In this document: positions 35,972-45,079 of the stretch, piece by piece | Numbering within the stretch: the first letter of the stretch is position 1 | Layout: the number at the start of each line of letters is the position of its first letter | Assembly: GCA_016722075.1 (NCBI GenBank) | Contig: JADKGW010000001.1 | Location: 124,001-188,000 of the forward strand | DNA: 64,000 bases | Source: Candidatus Kouleothrix ribensis | GTDB lineage: Bacteria; Chloroflexota; Chloroflexia; Chloroflexales; Roseiflexaceae | Direction: 5' to 3' | Translations under genes and position numbers: made by a program | The notes under the pieces: generated by a model | What the model was told of the DNA's origin: nothing | Databases searched by the model: none | What the model saw: only the letters and a program-made list of their open reading frames with translations

Positions 35972-37642
35972 CTAGCGGCAGCCGTACACCCAGTCGCTCC
36001 AGCCGAGATTCTTGCCTGGCCGCGCCGGCAGCGCCTGCGGGAAGCTGGCGCCGTAGGCGTGGTTGATCACCCACGGCATCCACTCGTCGTCGCCTTCGGC
36101 CCACCATCCACCCACCTCGCGGTCGGTCTCGTACAAGAATTCGGCCGCGCGCAGCAGTGCCCGATCCGACCAGCTCCAGGGATCGTAGCCAGCGCGTGCG
36201 AGCAGCTCGGCCTGCGCCAGCGCGCCCTCGAGTGCGCCCCAGGGGTAGTTGGTACGCTTGGGCGGCCAGCGGAACTCGCCGCCGCGACGCATGTCGTCGG
36301 GGATAGCCCCGTCGATGCGGTGCCCGTCGCGCGTGGCGCCGGCCGGGTTGACGCCGACCGGGTTCGCGGGGTCGGCCTGCCACGAGAGGTCGCCGTCGTA
36401 CTCGAATGCGGCGTAGGCCGCACGGTCGCCCAGCCAGCCGCGCAGCACCTGGGCGGCCCGCTCGAGGTCGTCTCTGTCGCCCAGGTAGATGTCGGCGGCG
36501 ATGCGCGACGCACCGGCATGCGCGCCCCAGTTGTTCGGCCGCTTCTCGTGGGTGCTGATCAGCGTGCGGCCGTCGAGGTTGGCGTAGCGCACGCCGGCCA
36601 GCCATTCGCGGAAGCGCTGCTCGCCGGCCGGGTCGTAGCCCTTGAGGTCGATCAGGTCGGCGGCGATGATGTACGCGATCAGGTTGCGCCCGAGCGCGAG
36701 CGTGCGGTCGCCCTGCTCGGTGCCGATCGCGGCCAGCACAGCGCCAGCCGCTTTGGCGCGGTAGCCAGGCTCGCCGGTGCGCGCGTACGCCAGCGCGACG
36801 GCGAGCGTGCGCACGTCGTGGTTGCTGTCCTGGTCGGCGATCTCGGGCTTGCCGAGTTTGCCGTCGGCGGCAGCCTTGAGCTGGCTCCAGGCCGGGCCGG
36901 CCATGGGCAGCCGCGCCAGCTCGGCCCGCGACACCCACATCCCTGGGCCGGGCGGCACCGGTGGCCCGCATACCTCGGCGCTCACCTCGTGGCCGAGCAG
37001 GCCCAGCAGCACATTGTACGGTGGGGCGTTTTCGGGGTGCAGCTCGAAGCGCGCGCGCTCGAACCACTGCACGGTGTACTCGGCGCCGCCGATCGTCTCG
37101 GCCTGGGCCGGGCTTAGCGGCAGCCCGAACAGCGCCAGGCTCTCGGCCTCGCTCGTACCTCTGCGGCCGTCGAGCTCGAGCCCGTGGGCGCGCCAGGCGG
37201 CGAGTATGTCGCCGCACACGCTCTGCCCCGTCTCGGCGAAGTAGCGGCAGCCCGGCCGCTCGGCCCCGCGCGCGAACTGGAACCAGTCGCGCCCCTGCTG
37301 GGCCAGCCGGTCGGCGCCGAGGCGGCCAAGCAGCACATCGTAGGGGCGCGGGTTCTCGGGGTGCAGCTCGAGCCGGTTGCGCTCGAACCATTGCACCTGG
37401 AGGCTGCGGCCCTCGACCTGCTCGGCGCGCTGCTCGCTGATCGGCAGGCCGAACACCGCCAGGCCGCCATTCTGCTCCCAGAATGTGCGCATCCGGCCGG
37501 CGATACACAGCCCGGTTTCGGCGAAGCAGCGCTGGCTGGCCTGCGCTGCCGCGCGCGCTGCCGGCAGCGCCGCCGCGCATAGCAGGATGCTCAGCAGCAG
37601 CACGGCGCGCAGGGATCTTCCGTTCGGCATATTGGTGCTCAT
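35972..37642 (-). CDS. Secreted alginate-lyase-domain protein with two N-terminal FGLP repeats
   Basis: A 556-residue protein with a Sec signal (hydrophobic residues about 11-33, AAA cleavage region). Two repeats of about 95 residues follow, each with CFAETG/YFAETG, FGLP, VQWFER and ELHPEN-PY-VLLG; such repeats are common in secreted Chloroflexota proteins and may bind carbohydrate or wall. Residues about 230-550 resemble the all-helical alginate lyase domain (DQDSNHDVRTLAVALAY, HEKRPNNWGAHAG). The catalytic Asn-His region is present, so activity on a polyuronate is plausible and fits the uronate genes elsewhere in the window. Confidence 0.8.
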   Translation of the reverse strand: MSTNMPNGRSLRAVLLLSILLCAAALPAARAAAQASQRCFAETGLCIAGRMRTFWEQNGGLAVFGLPISEQRAEQVEGRSLQVQWFERNRLELHPENPRPYDVLLGRLGADRLAQQGRDWFQFARGAERPGCRYFAETGQSVCGDILAAWRAHGLELDGRRGTSEAESLALFGLPLSPAQAETIGGAEYTVQWFERARFELHPENAPPYNVLLGLLGHEVSAEVCGPPVPPGPGMWVSRAELARLPMAGPAWSQLKAAADGKLGKPEIADQDSNHDVRTLAVALAYARTGEPGYRAKAAGAVLAAIGTEQGDRTLALGRNLIAYIIAADLIDLKGYDPAGEQRFREWLAGVRYANLDGRTLISTHEKRPNNWGAHAGASRIAADIYLGDRDDLERAAQVLRGWLGDRAAYAAFEYDGDLSWQADPANPVGVNPAGATRDGHRIDGAIPDDMRRGGEFRWPPKRTNYPWGALEGALAQAELLARAGYDPWSWSDRALLRAAEFLYETDREVGGWWAEGDDEWMPWVINHAYGASFPQALPARPGKNLGWSDWVYGCR

Positions 37643-37653
37643 CTTTCAAAATC

Positions 37654-37697
37654 GGGGCTTACGCGGCTGGCGGTTTAGCCTGCGGCAGCATCGGACC
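37654..37697 (-). repeat. Dispersed CTGCCG-AGG-TAAA repeat, copy on the minus strand
   Basis: Read on the minus strand it has CTGCCGCAGGCTAAA followed by GCGTAAGCCCC. The same core is at 57114-57156 and 61496-61539 on the plus strand. It lies just upstream of the alginate-lyase-like gene start. Confidence 0.7.
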
Positions 37698-37830
37698 TTC
37701 CGTGCGCAGCGCCATACAAGGAAAACGCTGGCGGCGCACCTCAGGTTGCGCGCAGCCCGATCGACGGTTTTGCGCTTGAAGTTGGCGCGCGCATTGGTAT
37801 TGTGTATTGCTTGCCCAATAAATGTATATC

Positions 37831-37858
37831 TTGACGCTGGCAACCTTGACGGTATAAT
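37831..37858 (+). promoter_or_regulatory. Sigma-70-type promoter for the protoporphyrinogen oxidase gene
   Basis: TTGACG (37831-37836), a 16-bp spacer and a perfect TATAAT (37853-37858). The start codon at 37909 is 51 bp downstream; the leader contains three 9-bp repeats GATTTGATA. Confidence 0.65.
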
Positions 37859-37908
37859 GATGGAAGATTTGATAGATTTGATAGATTTGAGTAGGTATTG
37901 GTGTACAC

Positions 37909-39432
37909 ATGACTGTGGTTTCGTCGTGGCGGAACACATACGTGGGGGCGCCGGCGCCCGCGCGCGCCGACGTGGTGATTATTGGCGGCGGTGTGACCGG
38001 GCTTAGCGCGGCGTTTTACCTGGCGCAGGCGGCGCGCGCGCGCGGGCACACGCTAGAGGTCGTGCTGATCGAGCGCTCGGGCCGGCTGGGCGGCAAAGTA
38101 CGCAGCGAGTATGTCGAGCACACCGGCACGTTCCTGATTGAAGGCGGGCCCGACTCGTTCGTCGCCCAGAAGCCATGGGCGATCGAGCTTGCGCGCGACC
38201 TGGGCCTGGGCGATCAGCTGATCGTGCCAAACCCGGCCCGCGTCGGCACCTACCTGCTCTGGAATGGCCGGCCGCGCCCGTTGCCCGAGGGCATGCTGAT
38301 GATCGTGCCGACCCGCTTCATGCCGTTTGCGCTCTCGCCGCTGCTCTCGCCGCTGGGCAAGCTGCGCATGGCGCTCGACCTGGTGATCCCCGCGCGGCGC
38401 GACGACCAGGATGAGACGCTGGCCGCGTTCATTCGGCGGCGGCTGGGCCGCGAGGCGCTCGATCGACTGGCCGAGCCGCTGATGGCCGGCATTCACAACG
38501 CCGAGTGCGAGCGCCAGAGCTTGCTGGCTACCTTCCCACGCTTCCGGGCGATCGAGCAGCAGCACGGCAGCCTGATCCGCGGCATGCTGGCGCAGCGCCG
38601 GGCGCACCGGCCTGCCCCGGCCGCAGGCGGGCCGAACTTCGCCGCCTCGCCGTTCGTGACGCTGCGCGGTGGGATTGGCACGCTGACCGAGGCGCTGGCC
38701 GCGCGCTTCGAGGGCCGGCTGATCGGCGATCGGGGGGTGGCGGCACTGCAGCGCGACCCGGCCGGGCCGGCGCGCTTCCGCCTGACGCTCGACGACGGGA
38801 CGCAGCTGGCGGCCGACGCGGTGATTCTGACGACACCGGCCTACACGGCCGCCGAGATCGTGCAGGGCGACGATGCCGGGCTGGCGGCGGCGCTGCGTGC
38901 CATCCGCTATGTCTCGACCGCGACGATCTCGCTGGGCTACCGGCAGGCCGATCTGGGCCGCCCGATCGACGGGTTTGGCCTGGTGATCCCGCAGCGCGAG
39001 CGCCGGCCGATCAACGCGGTCACCTTCAGCTCGGCCAAGTTTGCCGATCGCGCGCCCGAGGGTTACGCCCTACTGCGCGTGTTTACCGGCGGCTCGCGCA
39101 ACCCCGAGGCGCTGCAGCTCGACGATCCGGCGCTTGTGGCGATGGTGCGCCGGCAGCTACACGCGATCTTCGGCATCACCGCCGAGCCGCTGTTCACGCG
39201 CCTGTATCGCTGGGAGCGCGGCAATCCGCAGTATGATGTCGGCCACAACCAGCGGATTGATGCGTTGATGGCGCGCTGCCCGGCCGGGCTGCACCTGGCC
39301 GGCGCCGCGTATCGGGGGGTCGGCCTCCCCGATTGCGCGCTGCAAGGCCGCCGCGCGGCCGAGGCGGTCGTCGAGGATTTCGTGGCGCTGCGCCGGCTGG
39401 CCCAGGCAGCCGAGGTGCCAGTGCCGGCCTAG
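37909..39432 (+). CDS. hemY: Protoporphyrinogen oxidase
   Basis: A 507-residue FAD-dependent oxygen-using protoporphyrinogen IX oxidase (HemY, often named HemG). The dinucleotide motif VVIIGGGVTGLSAAFYLA is at about residues 23-40, then GRLGGKVRSE, GGPDSFVAQKPWA and the C-terminal AGAAYRGVGLPDCALQGRRAAEAV that contacts FAD. It oxidises protoporphyrinogen to protoporphyrin IX for heme or (bacterio)chlorophyll. The ribosome site is poor but the promoter is strong. It is followed 118 bp later by a radical SAM gene, a pairing suggestive of tetrapyrrole metabolism. Confidence 0.92.
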   Translation: MTVVSSWRNTYVGAPAPARADVVIIGGGVTGLSAAFYLAQAARARGHTLEVVLIERSGRLGGKVRSEYVEHTGTFLIEGGPDSFVAQKPWAIELARDLGLGDQLIVPNPARVGTYLLWNGRPRPLPEGMLMIVPTRFMPFALSPLLSPLGKLRMALDLVIPARRDDQDETLAAFIRRRLGREALDRLAEPLMAGIHNAECERQSLLATFPRFRAIEQQHGSLIRGMLAQRRAHRPAPAAGGPNFAASPFVTLRGGIGTLTEALAARFEGRLIGDRGVAALQRDPAGPARFRLTLDDGTQLAADAVILTTPAYTAAEIVQGDDAGLAAALRAIRYVSTATISLGYRQADLGRPIDGFGLVIPQRERRPINAVTFSSAKFADRAPEGYALLRVFTGGSRNPEALQLDDPALVAMVRRQLHAIFGITAEPLFTRLYRWERGNPQYDVGHNQRIDALMARCPAGLHLAGAAYRGVGLPDCALQGRRAAEAVVEDFVALRRLAQAAEVPVPA

Positions 39433-39465
39433 TTCAGATCGATGGCCGTGGGCAGTCGGCGGTAG

Positions 39466-39531
39466 GCACGACGCACGACGCACGACGCACGATGTACACA
39501 GCCTGCAACCTGCCAACCTGCAACCTACCAA
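39466..39531. repeat. CGCACGA/CAACCTGC composite minisatellite
   Basis: Four CGCACGA units, ATGTACACAGC, then CCTGCAACCTGCCAACCTGC-type units. Same module order as 272-331; the second module matches 4654-4758. It separates protoporphyrinogen oxidase from the radical SAM gene. Confidence 0.85.
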
Positions 39532-39550
39532 TGGAAAAAGGACAGCGATA

Positions 39551-40666
39551 ATGACGACCACAGCCGCTCATCCGCACGCTGCGCGCCGCCATGCCGCGCG
39601 CGACTATGCCGATACCCCGCTGAATGTGTATTGGGAGACGACGCTGGCCTGTGCGCTGGCCTGCCGCCACTGCCGGGCCGAGGCGGTGCCTGGCGCACAC
39701 CCCGACCAGCTGACGACTGAAGAGGGGCGGCGGCTGCTGCACCAGATCGCCGGGTTTGGCGACCCACTGCCACAGCTGATCCTGACCGGTGGCGACCCGC
39801 TGCAGCGCCCCGATCTGCTCGAGCTGATCGACACGGCGGTAGCGCTGGGCATTAGCGTCTCGATCACACCGGCGGCTACGCCGCGCCTGACCCATGGCGC
39901 GCTGGCGCAGCTGAAGCAGCACGGCGTGCATGGCGTAGGCCTGAGCCTCGACGGCGCGAGCGCCGAGCGCCACGACGCGATCCGCGGCATCGCCGGCTGC
40001 TTCGAGCGCACCCTCGCAGCGGCGCGCTGGGCCGTCGAGCTGGGTATGCCGCTCCAGGTGAATACGCTTGTCACCGCCGAGACAGCGCCCGACCTGCCAG
40101 CGGTGTACGAGCTGGTCAAGGCCATGCCGGTGACGCGCTGGAGCCTGTTCTTCCTGATCGCGGTCGGCCGCGGCCGGGTGCTGGCACCGCTCGAGCCGGC
40201 CCAGGGCGAGGCGCTGATGGACTGGATCTACGATCTACAGCGCAGCGCGCCGTTCGCCGTGGCCACCACCGAGGCGCCCTCGTTCCGCCGGGTGGCGCTG
40301 GGCCGCATGCGCGCCGAGCAGCTTGCGCCCGAGCAGATCCGCAGCACCTCGATCTACCGCGGCTTCGGCATCCGCGATGGCCACGGGATCGTGTTCGTCT
40401 CGCACACCGGCGAGATCTGCCCGGCCGGATTCCTGCCGCTAGTGGCCGGCAATCTGCGCCACGACGACCTGGTGCAGGTGTATCGCAGCGCGCCGCTGTT
40501 CCGCGACCTGCACGATCCGAACACGTTCGGTGGGCACTGCGGCCAGTGCGAGTACCGCATGATCTGCGGCGGCTCGCGCGCACGGGCTTTCGCGGCCACC
40601 GGCGATCCGCTGGCGGGCGATCCGTTCTGCCCATATGTGCCCGTGCGCGGTGTGGCCGAGGGCTAA
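39551..40666 (+). CDS. Radical SAM/SPASM protein (TIGR04053-like)
   Basis: A 371-residue radical SAM enzyme. The 4Fe-4S motif is CALACRHC (C-x3-C-x2-C) near residues 34-41, followed by LTGGDPLQRPDL and GLSLDGASAERHDAIRG. The C-terminal SPASM-type region has Cys residues in ICPAGFLPL, HCGQCEYRMICGG and DPFCPY that would hold auxiliary clusters. It is of the type related to NirJ/AhbD and peptide-maturation enzymes. Adjacency to protoporphyrinogen oxidase suggests heme-related chemistry, but no precursor peptide gene was seen and the function is not established. Confidence 0.85.
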   Translation: MTTTAAHPHAARRHAARDYADTPLNVYWETTLACALACRHCRAEAVPGAHPDQLTTEEGRRLLHQIAGFGDPLPQLILTGGDPLQRPDLLELIDTAVALGISVSITPAATPRLTHGALAQLKQHGVHGVGLSLDGASAERHDAIRGIAGCFERTLAAARWAVELGMPLQVNTLVTAETAPDLPAVYELVKAMPVTRWSLFFLIAVGRGRVLAPLEPAQGEALMDWIYDLQRSAPFAVATTEAPSFRRVALGRMRAEQLAPEQIRSTSIYRGFGIRDGHGIVFVSHTGEICPAGFLPLVAGNLRHDDLVQVYRSAPLFRDLHDPNTFGGHCGQCEYRMICGGSRARAFAATGDPLAGDPFCPYVPVRGVAEG

Positions 40667-40722
40667 GCCGGGCATCGCTGCGCGGCTGCCCACGGCCGGC
40701 CTATCGCCGTGTGCCTGATCGA

Positions 40723-41136
40723 TCAGGTGCTGGTAGGCTCGCTCAGCTCAGCGGCGTAGGTCACCACGATCTCGGCCGCAAGCGACGCGCGTACCGCACA
40801 GTACTTGTTCAGCGCCAGGTCGATCGCGCGCTCGAGCCGCTCGCGCTGCAGCCCGCTGGCCTGGGCCTGAAACCGCAGGTGCAGGCTCTGGAAGGCCCAG
40901 GGTGGCTCCGGCGCCTGCTCGCCGGCCACCTGCACGGCCAGCCGCACGAGCCCAACCCGCTGCTTATGCAGAATCTCGACCACATCGTGCGCGGCGCAGG
41001 CCGCCAGCGCGATCAGCAGCGTCTCGGATGGCTTGACACCAATATCGTTCGGCGGCGAGAGCACCATGCTATGCCCACTGCTATCGACGCCGAGGAAGCG
41101 CTGTTTTTCAATCCAGGTCAGCTCGATCTGTGCCAT
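40723..41136 (-). CDS. OsmC-family protein
   Basis: A 137-residue OsmC/Ohr-fold protein (VDSSGHSMVLSPPNDIGVKPSETLLIALAACAAHDVVEIL). The Cys of AACAAHD matches one of the family's two redox cysteines; the second, usually N-terminal, is not obvious, so peroxidase activity is doubtful and the redox-inert YhfA-like type is possible. It is the last gene of a minus-strand run, 27 bp after the DUF302 gene. Confidence 0.85.
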   Translation of the reverse strand: MAQIELTWIEKQRFLGVDSSGHSMVLSPPNDIGVKPSETLLIALAACAAHDVVEILHKQRVGLVRLAVQVAGEQAPEPPWAFQSLHLRFQAQASGLQRERLERAIDLALNKYCAVRASLAAEIVVTYAAELSEPTST

Positions 41137-41163
41137 TGGAGCTTCCTCTCTCTGGCCACACGC

Positions 41164-41598
41164 TTAGCTTGCTTGCGGTGCGGCTGCGGCGGGCAGGGCC
41201 GCTGGCAGCTGCTCGAGCACGCGGCGCAGCCGGGCGCCAACCTCATGCGCCAGCGGCGCAAGCTCGGCCCGCTCTACCAGGCTGAATTGTGCTTCGGGAT
41301 CGATCGCTGATACGATCGTCTGCCCGGCCGCACCGGCATACACAACCACGTTGCAGGGCAATAGCAGCCCGATCTCTGGCTCGGCCGATAGCGCCTGGTG
41401 CGCGAGCGGCGGGTTGCAGGCGCCCAGAATAGTGTATGGCGCCGAGTCGATGCCCAGCTTGGCCTTGAGTGTCGCCTGCACGTCGATCGTGGTCAGCACA
41501 CCGAAGCCCTCGCTCTTGAGCGCGGTAGTGACCGCCTCGATCGCAGCGGTGTAGCTAAGCGCGGTGTTGACTGTTAGCCCGTAGCTATGACGATGCAT
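41164..41598 (-). CDS. DUF302 domain protein
   Basis: A 144-residue protein of the DUF302 type: YTAAIEAVTTALKSEGFGVLTTIDVQATLKAKLG, YTILGACNPPLAHQAL and GLLLPCNVVVYA are the conserved blocks. The family is small, cytoplasmic and of unknown function, often next to redox or sulphur-related genes. Together with the OsmC protein it suggests a thiol or metal stress role, but this is inference from context. Confidence 0.88.
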   Translation of the reverse strand: MHRHSYGLTVNTALSYTAAIEAVTTALKSEGFGVLTTIDVQATLKAKLGIDSAPYTILGACNPPLAHQALSAEPEIGLLLPCNVVVYAGAAGQTIVSAIDPEAQFSLVERAELAPLAHEVGARLRRVLEQLPAALPAAAAPQAS

Positions 41599-41639
41599 CC
41601 AGATCCTCCTTTACTGCATGGCTGTTTGCACGATTCCCC

Positions 41640-42638
41640 CTACAGAACGACCACCTGCCCACTCTGGGCCGCGCGGTAGATCGCGTCGGTGACGATCGCC
41701 ACCTGCAGCCCGAGCGTAGCCGGCAGCACGCTTGGCGCCGCGCCGGCGATCACATCGAGCCAGTGCGCGTCGGGGTTGGGCAGCGCGGGCAGGTTCAGCG
41801 GCCGCACCAGCTCGTTGCCGCGCCAGTGCTCGACGGCCCCGCCAGCCCAGGGGTGCTGCGCGTCGGTGTGGTAGCGCGCCACTCCCTCGGCACCAACGAT
41901 CAGCACATCTTCGAACCATGTGGCGGGCATGTCGCCCAGCAGCTGTAGGTTGGCCTGCAGCCCGCCGGCGAACTCGATCAGCGCAGTGCTGGTGATGTCG
42001 ACTGGCGTGCCGGCCTGGCCGGCCAGCGCCGCCACGCGCGTTACCGGCCGGTCGACCAGCCACAGCAGGATGTCGACCATGTGGCTGCCGCTGTCCATCA
42101 GCATGCCCCCGCCCGAGCGCGCCGGGTCCTGGCGCCAGCTCCCCTCGGTCATCTGGCGCCAGTTCTGGCCGAGCCGCAGGCCCAGCGAGCGCAGCTCGCC
42201 GAGCGCACCGCTGGTGATTAGCTGCTTGATATAGTGGTAGCCGGGGTCGCAGTGGCGTTGGTAGCTCACCATCAGCACACGGTCGCGCGCCTCGGCCAGC
42301 GCGATCAGCTGGCGGGCCTGCGCAGGGTCGCACACCAGCGGCTTCTCGCACAGCACATGCATGCCGCGCTCGAGCGCCGCGCCCACCTCGGCGGCGTGCA
42401 GGGTGTGCGGTGTGGCTACCAGCACGGCGTCGAGCGCGACGGCCTCGAACAGCTCGGCGTAGCCCTGGAAAACCGGTAGCCCGGCCAGCGCGGGCTGGTG
42501 CGCGATCAGCCGCGCGACTGCTGGCGCGCTTGGGTCGGCCAGGCCAACGATCGTGGCGTCGGCGCGCGCGAGTAGATTCTGGGCGTGCCCGGCCATCACC
42601 CCGCCACAGCCAATCAATCCAACACGGATCTGCTTCAC
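41640..42638 (-). CDS. Gfo/Idh/MocA-family oxidoreductase
   Basis: A 332-residue NAD(P)-dependent oxidoreductase. The Rossmann motif RVGLIGCGGVMAGHAQN is at the N-terminus, CEKPLV (the usual EKP) follows, and the C-terminal alpha/beta domain includes GGGMLMDSGSHMVDILLWL. It would oxidise or reduce a sugar or inositol-like substrate. The GTG at 42638 is preferred because AGGAGG lies 5 bp upstream; the ATG at 42662 would put that ribosome site inside the gene. Confidence 0.88.
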   Translation of the reverse strand: MKQIRVGLIGCGGVMAGHAQNLLARADATIVGLADPSAPAVARLIAHQPALAGLPVFQGYAELFEAVALDAVLVATPHTLHAAEVGAALERGMHVLCEKPLVCDPAQARQLIALAEARDRVLMVSYQRHCDPGYHYIKQLITSGALGELRSLGLRLGQNWRQMTEGSWRQDPARSGGGMLMDSGSHMVDILLWLVDRPVTRVAALAGQAGTPVDITSTALIEFAGGLQANLQLLGDMPATWFEDVLIVGAEGVARYHTDAQHPWAGGAVEHWRGNELVRPLNLPALPNPDAHWLDVIAGAAPSVLPATLGLQVAIVTDAIYRAAQSGQVVVL

Positions 42639-42726
42639 ATGGGCCTCCTGATAGTTGATCATGGTGAGCCGGCTGGCCTGCTACCCCCTTTACGGTCGCT
42701 CGGGTATAGGCTACCACAAGCATTGG

Positions 42727-43749
42727 CTATGCGCCAGCCATGGGCGTAGGCCCGGCCGCGTGGCTGCGTAGCCAGGCGCTCGTGCGTGCGCGCGCCTCGA
42801 CCGCGCTCACGATCGGGTGGTAGCCCAGCTCGCGCGCGGCCCTGGCGTGGCGAAAGCAGAAGTCGACACAGGTCGATGCCACGACATAGCGCGTGAGCAT
42901 GGGTGCCGCGCCGCTGCCGCGCCGCGCCAGCAGCTCGAGCGCCAGCGCCAGCGCGTAGGCGGCGCGGTAGGGGATCGCCCGGCGCGGCACCGCCAGGCCC
43001 AGCTCGTGCAGCAGCTCGTCGGCGAAGTCGAAAAAGTTGCTGGCCGGGTGGTCGGTGATGAAGTAGCATGCGCCTGCTGCGGGCGATCCTGGTGCGAGCC
43101 GGGCGGCGGCCAGCAGGTGCGCGTGCGCAGCGTTTTCGACATACACATGGTTGAAGCGCGCCCGCCCATCGCCCAGCCGCAGCATGCGCCCGGCGCGCAC
43201 GGCCGCGATGATCGGCGGGAAGCGGTGCTGATCGTAGGGGCCGTACACGCCGGCCAGGCGTAGCGCGCAGGTGGCCAGGCCGCCGCGGCCATTGGCTGCC
43301 AGCACGTCGCGCTCGGCCTGGGCCTTGGTTCGGCCGTAGAAGTCGAGATGCCGCGCCGGGTAGGCGATCGTCTCGTCGCCATCGCGGATCGGCCGGCCAT
43401 CGAAGACCACGTCGATCGAGCTGGTGTACACCAGCCGGGGCACGCCCTGCGCCGCACACGCGGCCAGTACGGCGCGGTTGCCCAGCACGTTGACGCCGTA
43501 CAGGTGCGGCTGGTTGCCCGGCCGCCAGTCGATGAGCGATGCACATTGAAAGACGGTGCCGGCCCCGGCGCACGCCTGCCAGACCAGCTCGGCCTGGCGT
43601 AGGTCACCGACGATCATCTCGACGCGCGGGTCGCCATACGGCACGCGATCGAACACGCGCACTGGTTGGCCCAGGCGTACCAGCTGCTCGACCAGGTGGC
43701 GCCCTACGAAGCCGCTGCCGCCGATTACGAGCGAATACTCACCATCCAC
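42727..43749 (-). CDS. NAD-dependent epimerase/dehydratase (3-beta-HSD-like SDR)
   Basis: A 340-residue extended SDR: VIGGSGFVGRHLVEQL, YTSSIDVVFDGRPI, the catalytic YGRTK and GVYGPYDQHRFPPI. It resembles sterol/sugar-nucleotide 3-beta-hydroxysteroid dehydrogenase-like proteins; the substrate is unknown. The GTG at 43749 overlaps the end of the upstream STAS gene by 11 bp and has GGAGG about 10 bp before it; an ATG at 43788 would overlap further and lacks support. Confidence 0.83.
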   Translation of the reverse strand: MDGEYSLVIGGSGFVGRHLVEQLVRLGQPVRVFDRVPYGDPRVEMIVGDLRQAELVWQACAGAGTVFQCASLIDWRPGNQPHLYGVNVLGNRAVLAACAAQGVPRLVYTSSIDVVFDGRPIRDGDETIAYPARHLDFYGRTKAQAERDVLAANGRGGLATCALRLAGVYGPYDQHRFPPIIAAVRAGRMLRLGDGRARFNHVYVENAAHAHLLAAARLAPGSPAAGACYFITDHPASNFFDFADELLHELGLAVPRRAIPYRAAYALALALELLARRGSGAAPMLTRYVVASTCVDFCFRHARAARELGYHPIVSAVEARARTSAWLRSHAAGPTPMAGA

Positions 43750-44842
43750 GATGCAAGGCCGCCTCCAGGTCGGCGTAGGTTCGAACATGCTCCAGATCGA
43801 TCCCCTGCGATACCAGCGCCTGCGCGACTTCGGGCCGGATGCCTACCAGAGCCACCTCGGTGCCGCGCAGCCGCGCCGCCGCCACAACCGCCAGTAGCCC
43901 ACTTGCGACTTGCTCATCGACGAAGGGCACGCTGCCGATGTCGAGGATCAGGCGGCGCACGTGTGCGCCACCTGCGGCCGCAAGCGCGCGATCTTGCAGT
44001 GTGCGTAGGCGCTCATCGTCGAGCACGCCAACCAGCGGCAACACACGCGTATGCGCATCGACCGGCAGCACCGGCACGCTGACCGCGCGGATCAGCTCGC
44101 GCTGGTGGGCATTTTCGTCGAGCAGCCTGGCCTGTGCTTCCGCGCGCTGCTGGGCCTCGGCCAGCGTGGCCTCGAGCGCGCCAGTGCGCTCGGCCACCGT
44201 CGCCTCGAGCGTGTACTGCAGCTGCTGTAGGCCCTGCTCGCGCTCGTGGGCTTCGGCCAGGGCCATGCGCAGCACCTGGCCAAAGCGTAGAGTCAGCGCA
44301 CTCAGGACAATCGCGATCAGCACAAAGCCGCCCAGCACACCGGGCATGTTCTGGCCGCGCGGCGCGGCAATCCCGATCAGCGGTGCGCCGCTCGATTCTA
44401 GCAGCATAACCACCAGGATGCCCAGCCCACACAGGCCGATCGTCAGCACCAGCTGCCACCGGCGGGCCAGCAGCCCGGTCAGCACAATCGGCACCGCAAA
44501 CGCGAAGATGGTGGCGCCGTTGCCTGGGATGCCGGTTGCCGCCAGGATCAGGCAGAACAACATGGCCTGGCCAATGCTGGCCACAAGCACTGCCGCATGG
44601 AAGCGCCCGCGCCGCAGCAGCAACAGGCCAACCAGCGCGGTCGGCACGCCCATCAGGATGATCACGATCACCACGATCGCATCGCTACGTGCGATTGGTG
44701 CCGTGAGCGGTAGGCCGATCCCACCTGCGGCCGAGGCAATGCCGAGTGCGAGCAGCAGAATCCGCACCAGCACAGCCTGGCGTGCTTGGATCTGGTCGTC
44801 GCCGGGAAACGAGTTAAGCCATTCTCGAATCGATGAAGCCAT
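43739..44842 (-). CDS. Membrane protein with C-terminal STAS domain (RsbR-like)
   Basis: A 367-residue protein. About six transmembrane helices occupy residues 20-195, a coiled-coil linker rich in Glu/Gln/Arg follows (about 195-245), and residues about 250-367 form a STAS domain (VLPLVGVLDDERLRTLQDRAL, LDIGSVPFVDEQVASGLL). This is the arrangement of membrane-bound anti-anti-sigma or stressosome-like sensors. The usual phosphorylatable Thr/Ser region reads IGSVPFVD. GGAGGG is 7 bp before the ATG at 44842. It is divergent from a histidine kinase gene across 332 bp. Confidence 0.83.
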   Translation of the reverse strand: MASSIREWLNSFPGDDQIQARQAVLVRILLLALGIASAAGGIGLPLTAPIARSDAIVVIVIILMGVPTALVGLLLLRRGRFHAAVLVASIGQAMLFCLILAATGIPGNGATIFAFAVPIVLTGLLARRWQLVLTIGLCGLGILVVMLLESSGAPLIGIAAPRGQNMPGVLGGFVLIAIVLSALTLRFGQVLRMALAEAHEREQGLQQLQYTLEATVAERTGALEATLAEAQQRAEAQARLLDENAHQRELIRAVSVPVLPVDAHTRVLPLVGVLDDERLRTLQDRALAAAGGAHVRRLILDIGSVPFVDEQVASGLLAVVAAARLRGTEVALVGIRPEVAQALVSQGIDLEHVRTYADLEAALHRGW

Positions 44843-44892
44843 AGATTGGCCCTCCGCGCTATTGGTAATGGAATCTGCGCCGCCCAACTGTG

Positions 44893-44901
44893 AGTATACC
44901 A
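44893..44901 (-). promoter_or_regulatory. Extended -10 promoter of the STAS gene run
   Basis: Read on the minus strand, TGGTATACT has the TGn extension before TATACT. No convincing -35 is seen. It is 51 bp upstream of the ATG at 44842. Apart from this and the plus-strand element at 45080, the 332-bp gap 44843-45174 shows nothing. Confidence 0.4.
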
Positions 44902-45079
44902 CCCTCTGATGCATGTGATGCGCAACGAAGCTATTGGGCTGCAAGGCCGGCGTTGTGCGTCACGTGGGCGCGCGTTGGCCTGCACTCGTTTGCCACCACC
45001 TCTGAGCGGCGGTGTGCTCGGCACGATCGTGGCGTGGCCCGTTCTGTAATCATTGAGTGAACTGCACGTTTATGCGGAG

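Noticed and set aside
37859..37915. Short leader frame MMEDLIDLIDLSRYW upstream of and overlapping hemY
   Set aside because: It arises from three 9-bp repeats GATTTGATA, has no ribosome site and continues into the hemY coding region in another frame; it could be a leader peptide but nothing supports it.
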